Shown: positions 6,630-13,191 of the stretch, in pieces
Layout of the letters: the number at the start of each line of letters is the position of its first letter
How positions within the stretch are numbered: the first letter of the stretch is position 1
IMG/VR virus record: IMGVR_UViG_3300020204_000404
Span: 1-22,712 of that record
Length of the DNA: 22,712 nucleotides
Reading direction: 5' to 3' (one strand)
DNA from: a virus
Program-made: the position numbers and the translations under genes
The notes under the pieces: generated by a model
Seen by the model: the letters and a program-made list of their open reading frames with translations, nothing else
Database searches by the model: none
What the model was told of the DNA's origin: nothing

Positions 6630-8093
6630 ATGGGTAGAAGAAATAACGTTGTAATAAATGGATTGATAGTATCTCTCGCATTCGGATTAACGTTATACGG
6701 ATGTGAACGTCCTAATCCTTATAAGCTAGCAGGCGACACGTCTGCTGTTTTTAAAGATTGTCCGACTCCGAAACAATCTGCTACGGCTTCTGGCGATTCG
6801 CAAACGTCTGTTACGGTCTCAACGAACGTTTCAACAACGATATCTGGAGGTTTGACGTCGGCTTCTGTTTCACCCGGGTCGGGGCAACAACAACAAGAGA
6901 TGACAGAGCTTGATGAAAGAGAGTTAGATTATTCAGAGGCGTTGCGAACGGCAAGCATCTTAATCTTAGGGGATGTTCCAACTGTTTCTGAAATATATGA
7001 GTTGGCAGATTTACCTGCGGATATGCAGGATGAAAAATACCAAGAGTTGATCGATAAGAAGCTATCTGATCCACATTTTGCAGCTACCTTGGTCGAATTT
7101 TTTAAGTATACTTTTAAAATGGGTGGCATTTCTACTGTAGCCGGCGAGCCAAATCGTGACACCGCGCCTACTTTTGCAGCGAAGATAGTATATGAAGAAA
7201 AAGATTGGAGAAATATAATTGTCCAGCAGACTAATACATGTCCTACTTTTAATGCTACAAGCAATACCTTTATTGATGGTTCTTGTAACAATCTTCTTGC
7301 CGGGATGAATCATTCAGGAATCCTAACAGATCCAGGAGTTCAAAGTTTATACTACGGTAATCTATCATTTCGTCGTAATCGATTCTTTCATGAGACATTT
7401 TTATGTAGATCTGGAAATGAACAATCAGGTGGTGAACCGACAGATCAACCTCCTACAGCTTCTCCTTGTTCAGGAGCTGATCCAATCCCAGGATATCAAA
7501 ATAAGTGGCCTGTTAGCGAAATTGCTGGTGCTTGTAATGGTGGACGAGTAGATTTTCATGCCTATAATTCCAGCAACGTTTGCGCAAATTGCCATGCAAC
7601 ATGGAATCATCGTTCTCCTTTATTCAGCCAATTTGATTCAAAGGGAGTTTTTCAACCGTTGACACCGGTCGGAGAATATTCGGTATTTGTACCAGTCAAT
7701 GGTTCTCCAAGAGCGAAGTTATCCGATTGGCTTTGCACTGCTCCATCTTGTCCAAATGGTGGCAACAACAAACCAGCGTGGAAAAAGGTAATGAAAGTTA
7801 ACGGAGTTGAAATGCCCGCCTCCGCAGATACGATCAATGAACTTGGTCAACAGATGTCAAAGGATGATGAAGTAATCGAATGCGTTGTAAAGAGGATGTG
7901 GAATTATTCCATGGGTCGTGCAGATATAACTGAGATTGGTGGTCGTTCTTGGGTGTCCCTACCAGATCGTAAGGACAAGAATCCAGAATTGGTGACGATG
8001 TCAAAACTCGTGACGATGTTTAAAGGAAATGGATATAACCTTAAGCAGGTATTCCGTACCATCTTACTTTCCGATGATTTCGTGAGGTTCTAA
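6630..8093 (+). CDS. Cytochrome-like lipoprotein, DUF1592/DUF1588/DUF1585 type
   Basis: A 487-aa exported lipoprotein. A basic start, a hydrophobic stretch (8-23) and LYGC with Cys25 form a signal peptide II. A Ser/Thr-rich linker (about 48-90, including VSPGSGQQ) follows. Residues about 100-165 resemble the N-terminal part of planctomycete/myxobacterial DUF1592-like proteins. Residues about 228-345 resemble DUF1588: GILTDPG, RFFHETFLC, then NVCANCH at 316-322, a CxxCH heme c type motif. The last 90 residues match DUF1585: IECVVKRMWNYSMGR, then GYNLKQVFRTILLSDDF. The molecular role of these families is unknown; redox or surface roles are guesses. With one CxxCH it could bind heme, if the host matures c-type cytochromes. 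It leads a cluster with 3- and 12-bp gaps. I know of no usual phage function for this family. Confidence 0.75.
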   Translation: MGRRNNVVINGLIVSLAFGLTLYGCERPNPYKLAGDTSAVFKDCPTPKQSATASGDSQTSVTVSTNVSTTISGGLTSASVSPGSGQQQQEMTELDERELDYSEALRTASILILGDVPTVSEIYELADLPADMQDEKYQELIDKKLSDPHFAATLVEFFKYTFKMGGISTVAGEPNRDTAPTFAAKIVYEEKDWRNIIVQQTNTCPTFNATSNTFIDGSCNNLLAGMNHSGILTDPGVQSLYYGNLSFRRNRFFHETFLCRSGNEQSGGEPTDQPPTASPCSGADPIPGYQNKWPVSEIAGACNGGRVDFHAYNSSNVCANCHATWNHRSPLFSQFDSKGVFQPLTPVGEYSVFVPVNGSPRAKLSDWLCTAPSCPNGGNNKPAWKKVMKVNGVEMPASADTINELGQQMSKDDEVIECVVKRMWNYSMGRADITEIGGRSWVSLPDRKDKNPELVTMSKLVTMFKGNGYNLKQVFRTILLSDDFVRF

Positions 8094-8096
8094 ACC

Positions 8097-9134
8097 ATGC
8101 AAAAAAATATAATGAAAAAATTTGGTTGGTCTACACTCGGAATAATTTCAACATTTTTAATGTTTAATTCGTGCGGTTCTACTGCACCTGATATTGGCGA
8201 AAATTATTGTCCTGACATAGAAGACTTATTAGGACCAGCAACCGTTGTTAGCGTAGCTGCATCTACATCTTCAGCAACAACAGACGGTGGAGTAGGAGGT
8301 TCACAAGTTTCTGCTGGTTCTGGCCAGCAAATGTCAACTGGCAGCGGGATGAAAGAGCTTTCGGAATACGACATTCCTAATCAAGATGAAATTATGTCTA
8401 GATTGCATTCTTGTAGAAAATTGACTTATGTACAATTAGGAAATTTTTTAAAGGCAAGAGGTGTTGCAGTTCCAACAGGAAATCTATTAGATAACCGAAC
8501 AACGATGACGAACGTTTTTGGTCAATCGGTAACGCTTGGAAACATTTTTGGTGGTTCAGGCGCATCATGTGAAACGGCAATAACTGATGCAAACGGAACA
8601 AATGATCCTGTTTGCTCAGGAGCAGAAATTTGTTTTTGTAATCAAGACGATAAAATGAATCAGGTTAATCGTAGTTGTCTTGACGTCGGAAATAACTCAC
8701 CGGATGCAGCAGATGGATATTGCGTATCCAAACCATCTACGGCGGGATTTTTATATTTTTCAGGAAAAGATGCTTTAGGCGTTCCAAAATTGGATTCGCG
8801 TCTTGGGGAAAAAGAAGAACATTCAACAGCTTCTGCAATGAAAATGATGGATATTTTCATTCAAGCTGCCTCACAAATCGTTACAAACATATCTGATCCT
8901 AACAAAGCACCGGCTTGTACATTAAATGGTAAAAACCTTCCTATGTTTGCCAACGATGGAAGTTGCGTTGAAGAATCAGTAAGTTGCTTGATTGGATATC
9001 CTGCGACGGATGATCACATGTTGTTGTGTAATTTGCTAATTCAAAAAGCAAAATCTGGTGATCAATCAGATTTAATTAAGAAGCGTAACATTGCAGTTGC
9101 GGTGATGCTCGCCGCGGCACATTCATGTCAATGA
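8097..9134 (+). CDS. Cysteine-rich lipoprotein of unknown function
   Basis: A 345-aa product not matched to a named family. A Lys-rich start and hydrophobic run to FNSC give a lipobox-like site at Cys26, with Phe at -3 and Asn at -2, so somewhat atypical. The next region has the same plan as the preceding protein: a CP pair, a Ser/Thr/Gly-rich linker and VSAGSGQQ (71-78), followed by an acidic KELSEYD. The body holds 14 cysteines including the lipid one, with a cluster at 158-209 (CSGAEICFCNQ), suggesting a disulfide-bonded periplasmic or surface domain. The C-terminal part (CLIGYPATDDHMLLCN, then a helical end) ends in HSCQ. GAGG at 8084-8087 gives a good ribosome site, and the 3-bp gap to the gene before implies co-translation and probably a shared complex. 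Confidence 0.7.
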   Translation: MQKNIMKKFGWSTLGIISTFLMFNSCGSTAPDIGENYCPDIEDLLGPATVVSVAASTSSATTDGGVGGSQVSAGSGQQMSTGSGMKELSEYDIPNQDEIMSRLHSCRKLTYVQLGNFLKARGVAVPTGNLLDNRTTMTNVFGQSVTLGNIFGGSGASCETAITDANGTNDPVCSGAEICFCNQDDKMNQVNRSCLDVGNNSPDAADGYCVSKPSTAGFLYFSGKDALGVPKLDSRLGEKEEHSTASAMKMMDIFIQAASQIVTNISDPNKAPACTLNGKNLPMFANDGSCVEESVSCLIGYPATDDHMLLCNLLIQKAKSGDQSDLIKKRNIAVAVMLAAAHSCQ

Positions 9135-9146
9135 GGAAGAAAACAA

Positions 9147-10748
9147 ATGGCTAATTGGAAACTAAAAGAACTCCGTGATGAACGTCGTAGAACATTTCTT
9201 AAGATGTGTGGCGTTACTGCTGCAGCTATTGGTATATCTCGTACTGACTTATTAAACTTCCTTTCTGATGAAGGAGGGTATGGATTAGCTGAAGCTGCTG
9301 GCACGACTTATGGAAGATCTTTATTGGTCCCAGCGCCAAATGGAGTTCATGCATGGTTTCAAGAGTTATGGCCAGTTCCAGATGTTGCAATGAAAGCAAC
9401 TGCAAATGCTAACGTCCCAGGAATGTCTTCTAATTTTGGAGGATTCTCATCTTACCTGTATACATCTCAATATGGTTACAATCCCGTAAATGGATACCGC
9501 GGAACTTATACACAAGGCAAAGGAAATCAGCTTCCTTCTCTTCCAATAGGGGTTAAAGGCTGGGATGGTGGGGATAGATCCTTTTTTTATGGTCCTCATG
9601 CCCCATGGTTCGATCATATTCTTGGTCTTCCAAAGTATCCTGTAACTGCATATATGTCAGGAAAAGATGAAACTCACACTGAATTTCCAATTTCTCAAGT
9701 AGCTCTTTCTGGTAATTCATCTATGCAAGCAGCATTAGCATCTTTGGGCGCCGCAGGTTCTTCTTCAATTGTCCCCGTCTTAGGAATCGACCCCGTAAAA
9801 TATGGTAGAGCACCTGGCGCCCCTGAAATAGCGACTGTTCCATCGTCTGCGGGGATGATTGATTTATTTAATTCAGCCGCCAGTCAATTTACTTTATCAT
9901 CAAAAGCAGATCAAGAATTATTTGACGTGTATTACAAGGCACTAGTAGGTTTAAGAAAGTCTTCGAATAGAACGACTTGGTTACCTCAAATGCAAGTGAC
10001 TAAGAATGCAGCTCGAATCATTGGTTTAAACTTTGCTTCGCAATTAACTCCGATAAGCCAAGATCTTGCAGATTTTGGAATTCAAGAAATGATTGATAGC
10101 ATAAATTCATCTTCTTCTTACATGTCATCTGCTCAGCGTAAAGGTATTGAGGAATTTGGAAGAACTTTAATTGTTGTTGCAAAATCATTTGCATTAGGTC
10201 TATCTAAGACCGCTATTGTAGCCTTATCCCCAGGCCCAACCAGTGATACGACGTTTACAGATCCTCACGTTACATTTGATTCTCAAACGCAAATGAGTCA
10301 AGGTAGAAATACCATAAAGCATTTAGGGAAAGTTCTTGATGGATTTTACAACTACTTGTCTCAACAAGTCGATCCAGAAAGTCCTACAGAAAAACTAGAT
10401 CAAAACACAACGTTCGTTGCATACGGTGATACGCCCCATACTCCATTACAAGGTTCTACATGGCCGGACGCCACCCCGGATGCGTGTAATTGGACATATG
10501 TGATGGATCCTAAAAGAAACGTTAAGAATGGGTGGTTCGGTCATGTTTATGCAAACAAAGTTAATGGAAAAAACGCAGTTGGATTCAACCCGTTGACTGG
10601 CCTCGACGATTCGACAAAGACATCTGAACAGATGTCGTCATTTGCTTCTGTTGCAACTATTTATGCGGTTGCAAAAGGTGACAACAATAAGACTGCCGAA
10701 TATGGTGTTTCTCCAAATGTAGTTTCTGGAATGATTAACGTTAAATGA
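9147..10748 (+). CDS. Tat-exported DUF1501/DUF1552-type protein
   Basis: A 533-aa secreted protein. Residues 13-19 (RRRTFLK) form a twin-arginine signal, followed by a hydrophobic CGVTAAAIGI and a possible cut after AEA at 48-50, so it would be exported folded. Later segments recall DUF1501/DUF1552 proteins, which have an alkaline-phosphatase/sulfatase-like fold: RSLLVPAPNGVHAWFQELWP at 57-76, a C-terminal half with MSQGRNTIKHLGKVLDGFYN, and LDQNTTFVAYGDTPHTP in place of the family's GT/L-LDN-T-VVV-SE-GRTP region. The usual downstream His motifs are not obvious, so the match is distant and activity is doubtful. In bacteria these proteins are encoded beside DUF1549/DUF1588/DUF1585 proteins, exactly the partner found here. 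AGGA at 9134-9137 is the ribosome site, 12 bp after the previous gene. Confidence 0.65.
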   Translation: MANWKLKELRDERRRTFLKMCGVTAAAIGISRTDLLNFLSDEGGYGLAEAAGTTYGRSLLVPAPNGVHAWFQELWPVPDVAMKATANANVPGMSSNFGGFSSYLYTSQYGYNPVNGYRGTYTQGKGNQLPSLPIGVKGWDGGDRSFFYGPHAPWFDHILGLPKYPVTAYMSGKDETHTEFPISQVALSGNSSMQAALASLGAAGSSSIVPVLGIDPVKYGRAPGAPEIATVPSSAGMIDLFNSAASQFTLSSKADQELFDVYYKALVGLRKSSNRTTWLPQMQVTKNAARIIGLNFASQLTPISQDLADFGIQEMIDSINSSSSYMSSAQRKGIEEFGRTLIVVAKSFALGLSKTAIVALSPGPTSDTTFTDPHVTFDSQTQMSQGRNTIKHLGKVLDGFYNYLSQQVDPESPTEKLDQNTTFVAYGDTPHTPLQGSTWPDATPDACNWTYVMDPKRNVKNGWFGHVYANKVNGKNAVGFNPLTGLDDSTKTSEQMSSFASVATIYAVAKGDNNKTAEYGVSPNVVSGMINVK

Positions 10749-10773
10749 TTTAAATCGACGCCGTATTGAAGTT

Positions 10774-10801
10774 TTGTACATGATTTTTAGGTTGATATAT
10801 C
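10774..10801 (+). promoter_or_regulatory. Possible promoter before the 88-aa gene
   Basis: TTGTAC at 10774-10779 and TATATC at 10796-10801, 16 bp apart, lie in the 119-bp gap after the exported cluster. The match is moderate. It would give a leader of about 60 nt containing the hairpin at 10812-10834. Confidence 0.35.
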
Positions 10802-10811
10802 ATTCTACTAC

Positions 10812-10834
10812 ACGGTTCGAACATCTAAAACCGT
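10812..10834 (+). other. Leader hairpin
   Basis: ACGGTT (10812-10817) pairs with AACCGT (10829-10834) around an 11-nt loop, 33 bp before the start codon. It might stabilise the message or act in control. The stem is only 6 bp, so the call is weak. Confidence 0.3.
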
Positions 10835-10867
10835 ATTAAAAAATTTAAATAAATTGGAGATTTAAAA

Positions 10868-11134
10868 ATGCCTAAGACTAAGAAGAATTATACCTCAACC
10901 AACAAGAATGCAATTATCCGCAGCCGTCGCGACCGTAACGGTAAACTTCGTACTGAGACTGCTCAGCGTGATGATGGATTCAATGCAGCAGTATCGACAG
11001 ATACGCACAATGATTCAACTCGTTTTTTTATTGATCTAGATCAACAAACAGTTGAGTTTAGCGGCCGTGAGGCCCGCACACTATATCGCCTTCTCCGTAC
11101 TCATTACGCATACACGGGTAAGACGCTCCGCTGA
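10868..11134 (+). CDS. Small basic protein, unknown, probably highly expressed
   Basis: 88 aa, not recognised. The first half is rich in Lys, Arg and Asn (KTKKN, RSRRDRNGK) and may bind nucleic acid or be disordered. The second half (FFIDLDQQTVEFSGREARTL, then YRLLRTHYAYTGK) looks like a small folded helix-containing domain. GGAGA at 10856-10860 with a 7-nt spacer is a strong ribosome site. Many codons end in C (CGC, CGT, AAC), like the capsid gene and unlike its AT-ending neighbours, which suggests an abundant product. It stands alone, with its own probable promoter and a strong terminator. A minor virion or DNA-binding protein would fit, but this is a guess. Confidence 0.7.
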   Translation: MPKTKKNYTSTNKNAIIRSRRDRNGKLRTETAQRDDGFNAAVSTDTHNDSTRFFIDLDQQTVEFSGREARTLYRLLRTHYAYTGKTLR

Positions 11135-11157
11135 GGCTTAGCTTATTAGCTTAATTT

Positions 11158-11194
11158 AAAGGGAAGAATTAATTTTCTTCCCTTTTTTGTTTTT
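11158..11194 (+). terminator. Rho-independent terminator after the 88-aa gene
   Basis: An 11-bp perfect stem, AAAGGGAAGAA (11158-11168) with TTCTTCCCTTT (11175-11185), a 6-nt loop and a T-rich tail TTTTTTGTTTTT. The run of A before the stem could let it work on the opposite strand as well, though no minus-strand gene is seen. Confidence 0.9.
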
Positions 11195-11253
11195 AAAAAA
11201 GTTTAATCATCAAATTCTATATTAAGCTAACAATAGTTATTAATGAGGTTATT

Positions 11254-11469
11254 GTGGCAAAAACCATCCTTAAACCCAATACTATAATCGTTAAATTATT
11301 AAAGGCTAAGGATGAGTTAGAAAAAATAGCTTTTATAGTTGATGATTGGAAGCAAAATGGAATTAATAAGACTGGAATTATTCCTATCTTATTGGTCCCC
11401 TTTGAAGATAAACTTAAGAAGACAATCATTGATATCGATAAGATGATAAAAGACGCCTCTAAAATTTAA
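11254..11469 (+). CDS. Small hypothetical protein (71 aa)
   Basis: Begins with GTG, supported by GAGG at 11245-11248 (5-nt spacer). The product is Lys/Ile-rich and mostly helical in look, with a Pro-containing middle (TGIIPILLVPF) and a basic C-terminal helix (KLKKTIIDIDKMIKDASKI). No family recognised. It is the first gene after a terminator and may share a message with the small genes downstream. Confidence 0.55.
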   Translation: MAKTILKPNTIIVKLLKAKDELEKIAFIVDDWKQNGINKTGIIPILLVPFEDKLKKTIIDIDKMIKDASKI

Positions 11470-11490
11470 TAAAATGTTGAATTGATGATA

Positions 11491-11529
11491 GATATTTAAC
11501 ATACATTAAGGATATTTAACTACATTAAG
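11491..11529 (+). repeat. Tandem repeat just upstream of a start codon
   Basis: GATATTTAACATACATTAAG (11491-11510) is followed at once by GATATTTAACTACATTAAG (11511-11529), the same unit minus one A. Each copy ends in a TTAAG(G) that can serve as ribosome site; the second gives AAGG at 11527-11530, 8 nt before the ATG at 11539. It may be an operator, a recent slippage duplication, or a duplicated ribosome site. Confidence 0.75.
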
Positions 11530-11538
11530 GTACATTTT

Positions 11539-11865
11539 ATGAGAATTACAGAATCGCAACTTCGTAAAATTATTGCTGAAGAAATTTCAAGTTTGGTTGA
11601 AAATCCAACTGCAGATGGTCAAGAAGTTTCTGACCCTAAAGTTGAAGATGATGAAATAGCTGCTTTAAAAATGTTATTAATAAAATTAGATTCTGATGTT
11701 GCAACAAAAGTAATAAACGCAGTAAAAAAAGATTCTAAATTATCTTCTGAATTATCTACAGCTGATTATCAAGCATTGGGAAAAACGTTTTTAGGGATTC
11801 TTAAAGCTAAAGACACACAAACAATTGCTGCTATGAAAACTTTGGTCAATAAAATTGCAACTTGA
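11539..11865 (+). CDS. Small phage protein with LRKIIAEEI N-terminus
   Basis: 108 aa. The start MRITESQLRKIIAEEI is a short motif seen at the N-terminus of many small proteins of large T4-like and marine phages, often near head genes; its role is not established to my knowledge. An acidic linker (about 22-40) precedes a helical C-terminal domain of about 65 residues rich in Lys, Leu, Ala and Thr. There are no cysteines or enzyme motifs. AAGG at 11527-11530 marks the start. A capsid-internal or core-associated peptide is possible, an inference from the N-terminal motif alone. Confidence 0.65.
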   Translation: MRITESQLRKIIAEEISSLVENPTADGQEVSDPKVEDDEIAALKMLLIKLDSDVATKVINAVKKDSKLSSELSTADYQALGKTFLGILKAKDTQTIAAMKTLVNKIAT

Positions 11866-11871
11866 AATATT

Positions 11872-12051
11872 ATGTCCGCTACAACAGAAAATTTATTATT
11901 AAAAATCGTTGAACTCGAACAAAAGATTTTAGAATCTAAGGCTCGCGGTGAAAATTCTATCGAGATGGAAGAAACATTGGCATTGCTTAAGAGTAGATTT
12001 ACTTCAATGAATGAAGCCTTAAGCAGAAGTCAAGGCGTCTTGAAAGGATGA
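11872..12051 (+). CDS. Very small coiled-coil protein (59 aa)
   Basis: An ATG at 11872 opens a 59-codon frame, MSATTENLLLKIVELEQKIL through to QGVLKG, ending at TGA 12049-12051. It is a nearly continuous amphipathic helix with Leu/Ile spacing typical of a short coiled coil, and has no Pro in the body. It begins 6 bp after the preceding stop and its end lies at the start of the next gene, so translation is probably linked. No clear Shine-Dalgarno precedes it, so initiation may depend on the gene before. Function unknown. Confidence 0.6.
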   Translation: MSATTENLLLKIVELEQKILESKARGENSIEMEETLALLKSRFTSMNEALSRSQGVLKG

Positions 12052-12053
12052 CA

Positions 12054-12272
12054 ATGCAAAGAATAGATTTATATCAACCGATGGTCCATGTACGTGTAGG
12101 TTCTCCACCACTTTTTATCAATGTAGGTGTCAATCGTTCCAACGCAGAAACGATAGGAGGACCGGTAGAGAACGTAGTTCGCCCTGAAACATATGTACTA
12201 CTTTCTGCTCTTCCTGATGAGTTGCGTGAAAGAGTTAAAACCGCTATACAAGCTTTAGTTTCATCGATGTGA
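12054..12272 (+). CDS. Small hypothetical protein (72 aa)
   Basis: Not recognised. An ATG at 12048 overlaps the previous stop (ATGA), but AAAGG at 12043-12047 stands 6 nt before the ATG at 12054, so the second ATG is preferred. The product (MQRIDLYQPMVHVRVGSPPL onwards) has a beta-rich first half and a charged C-terminal helix (LPDELRERVKTAIQALVSSM). It ends 9 bp before the endolysin gene, so it is probably in the same operon. It has no membrane span, so a holin role is unlikely. Confidence 0.6.
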   Translation: MQRIDLYQPMVHVRVGSPPLFINVGVNRSNAETIGGPVENVVRPETYVLLSALPDELRERVKTAIQALVSSM

Positions 12273-12281
12273 GTATAATAT

Positions 12282-13067
12282 ATGTTTCAAGTTCTTAGAA
12301 AAGGCTCAACAGGGCCAGAAGTTGAAAAATGGCAAAACTTTTTACGAGGAAGAACGTCAAATAGTAGCATTGTGGCTGACGCGGTTTTTGGAAATATAAC
12401 AGAACTTGAAACAAAAGCATTCCAAAGCAGCAAAGGATTAATCCCGGATGGTGTAGTTGGTCCAAAAACTTTGGCTATAGCTATTAGTTCAGGATTTCCT
12501 GCTGTTTTAGATTCTTCAAAAAACATTAATGGACCAAACTGGCCGCAACAACCGCCTCATGGGCCTTTAAGTTTTTTAGATAGAGAAAAATTATTTGGTA
12601 AATTTTCTTATGTTTCATCTCCAACGTATGCAAACCCTGAAGCAATAACGATTACGTCAAACTGGACTTCAAATATTTCTCAAGTTTCAATTCATCACTT
12701 ACGCGGAATAGCTGGTGTTCCAAAATCAAGTACTATTCAATTTCATTCATTATTGATTCCTCAAATAACAAAACTTTTTAATAAATGGCATGATGAAGGA
12801 TTAACATATCTGATTTTATCATGGGGTGGTTCATGGGTACCCAGATTCGTTCGTGGATCAAGAACTTCTTTATCTAATCATGCTTGGGGAACGGCATTTG
12901 ATATTAACGTACAATGGAACATGTTAGGTGCTCAACCAGCATTAAGAGGTGAGACAGGTTCTGTTAGAGAGCTTGTAGAAATTGCTTATGAATATGGATT
13001 TTATTGGGGCGGATGGTTTGCAAATCGTCCTGATGGAATGCATTTTGAAGCTTACAAAATACTTTAA
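12282..13067 (+). CDS. Endolysin: peptidoglycan-binding domain + M15 peptidase
   Basis: A 261-aa cell-wall enzyme. Residues 5-70 are a peptidoglycan-binding domain of the PG_binding_1 type (GSTGPEVEKWQNFLRGR, VADAVFGNITELETKAFQ, DGVVGPKTL). The C-terminal part is a zinc peptidase of family M15 (VanY or L-alanyl-D-glutamate peptidase type): SNHAWGTAFDIN supplies His200 and Asp207, and GMHFE supplies His254, the three zinc ligands. It would cut the peptide stems of peptidoglycan. There is no signal peptide, so release in lysis would need a holin, not seen in this window. Lying just before the neck and tail genes, it could instead be virion-borne. There is no clear ribosome site; the start follows the previous stop by 9 bp. 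Confidence 0.9.
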   Translation: MFQVLRKGSTGPEVEKWQNFLRGRTSNSSIVADAVFGNITELETKAFQSSKGLIPDGVVGPKTLAIAISSGFPAVLDSSKNINGPNWPQQPPHGPLSFLDREKLFGKFSYVSSPTYANPEAITITSNWTSNISQVSIHHLRGIAGVPKSSTIQFHSLLIPQITKLFNKWHDEGLTYLILSWGGSWVPRFVRGSRTSLSNHAWGTAFDINVQWNMLGAQPALRGETGSVRELVEIAYEYGFYWGGWFANRPDGMHFEAYKIL

Positions 13068-13088
13068 AGTATTTCAAATAAAAAACAT

Positions 13089-13108
13089 TATCTAACACGT
13101 ATTAGATA
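13089..13108 (+). other. Intergenic hairpin after endolysin gene
   Basis: TATCTAA (13089-13095) pairs perfectly with TTAGATA (13102-13108) around a 6-nt loop. A run of seven T lies at 13118-13124, nine bases beyond the stem and so further off than in a standard terminator. It may be a weak terminator or a message-processing structure. The rest of 13068-13176 shows nothing else clear. Confidence 0.35.
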
Positions 13109-13191
13109 GATACTGCGTTTTTTTGTCGCATTTCATTGCGCTCAACCATAATTTTATCTATGGAGTCTAGCGCTCTAAGGAACGTTTATAC

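Noticed and set aside
10814-10825. GGTTCGAACATC as a tRNA T-loop
   Set aside because: No acceptor stem, anticodon arm or CCA-like end can be folded around it; the surrounding bases form a simple 6-bp hairpin.
12274-12279. TATAAT before the endolysin gene as a promoter
   Set aside because: It ends 2 bp before the ATG, so transcription would begin inside the gene.
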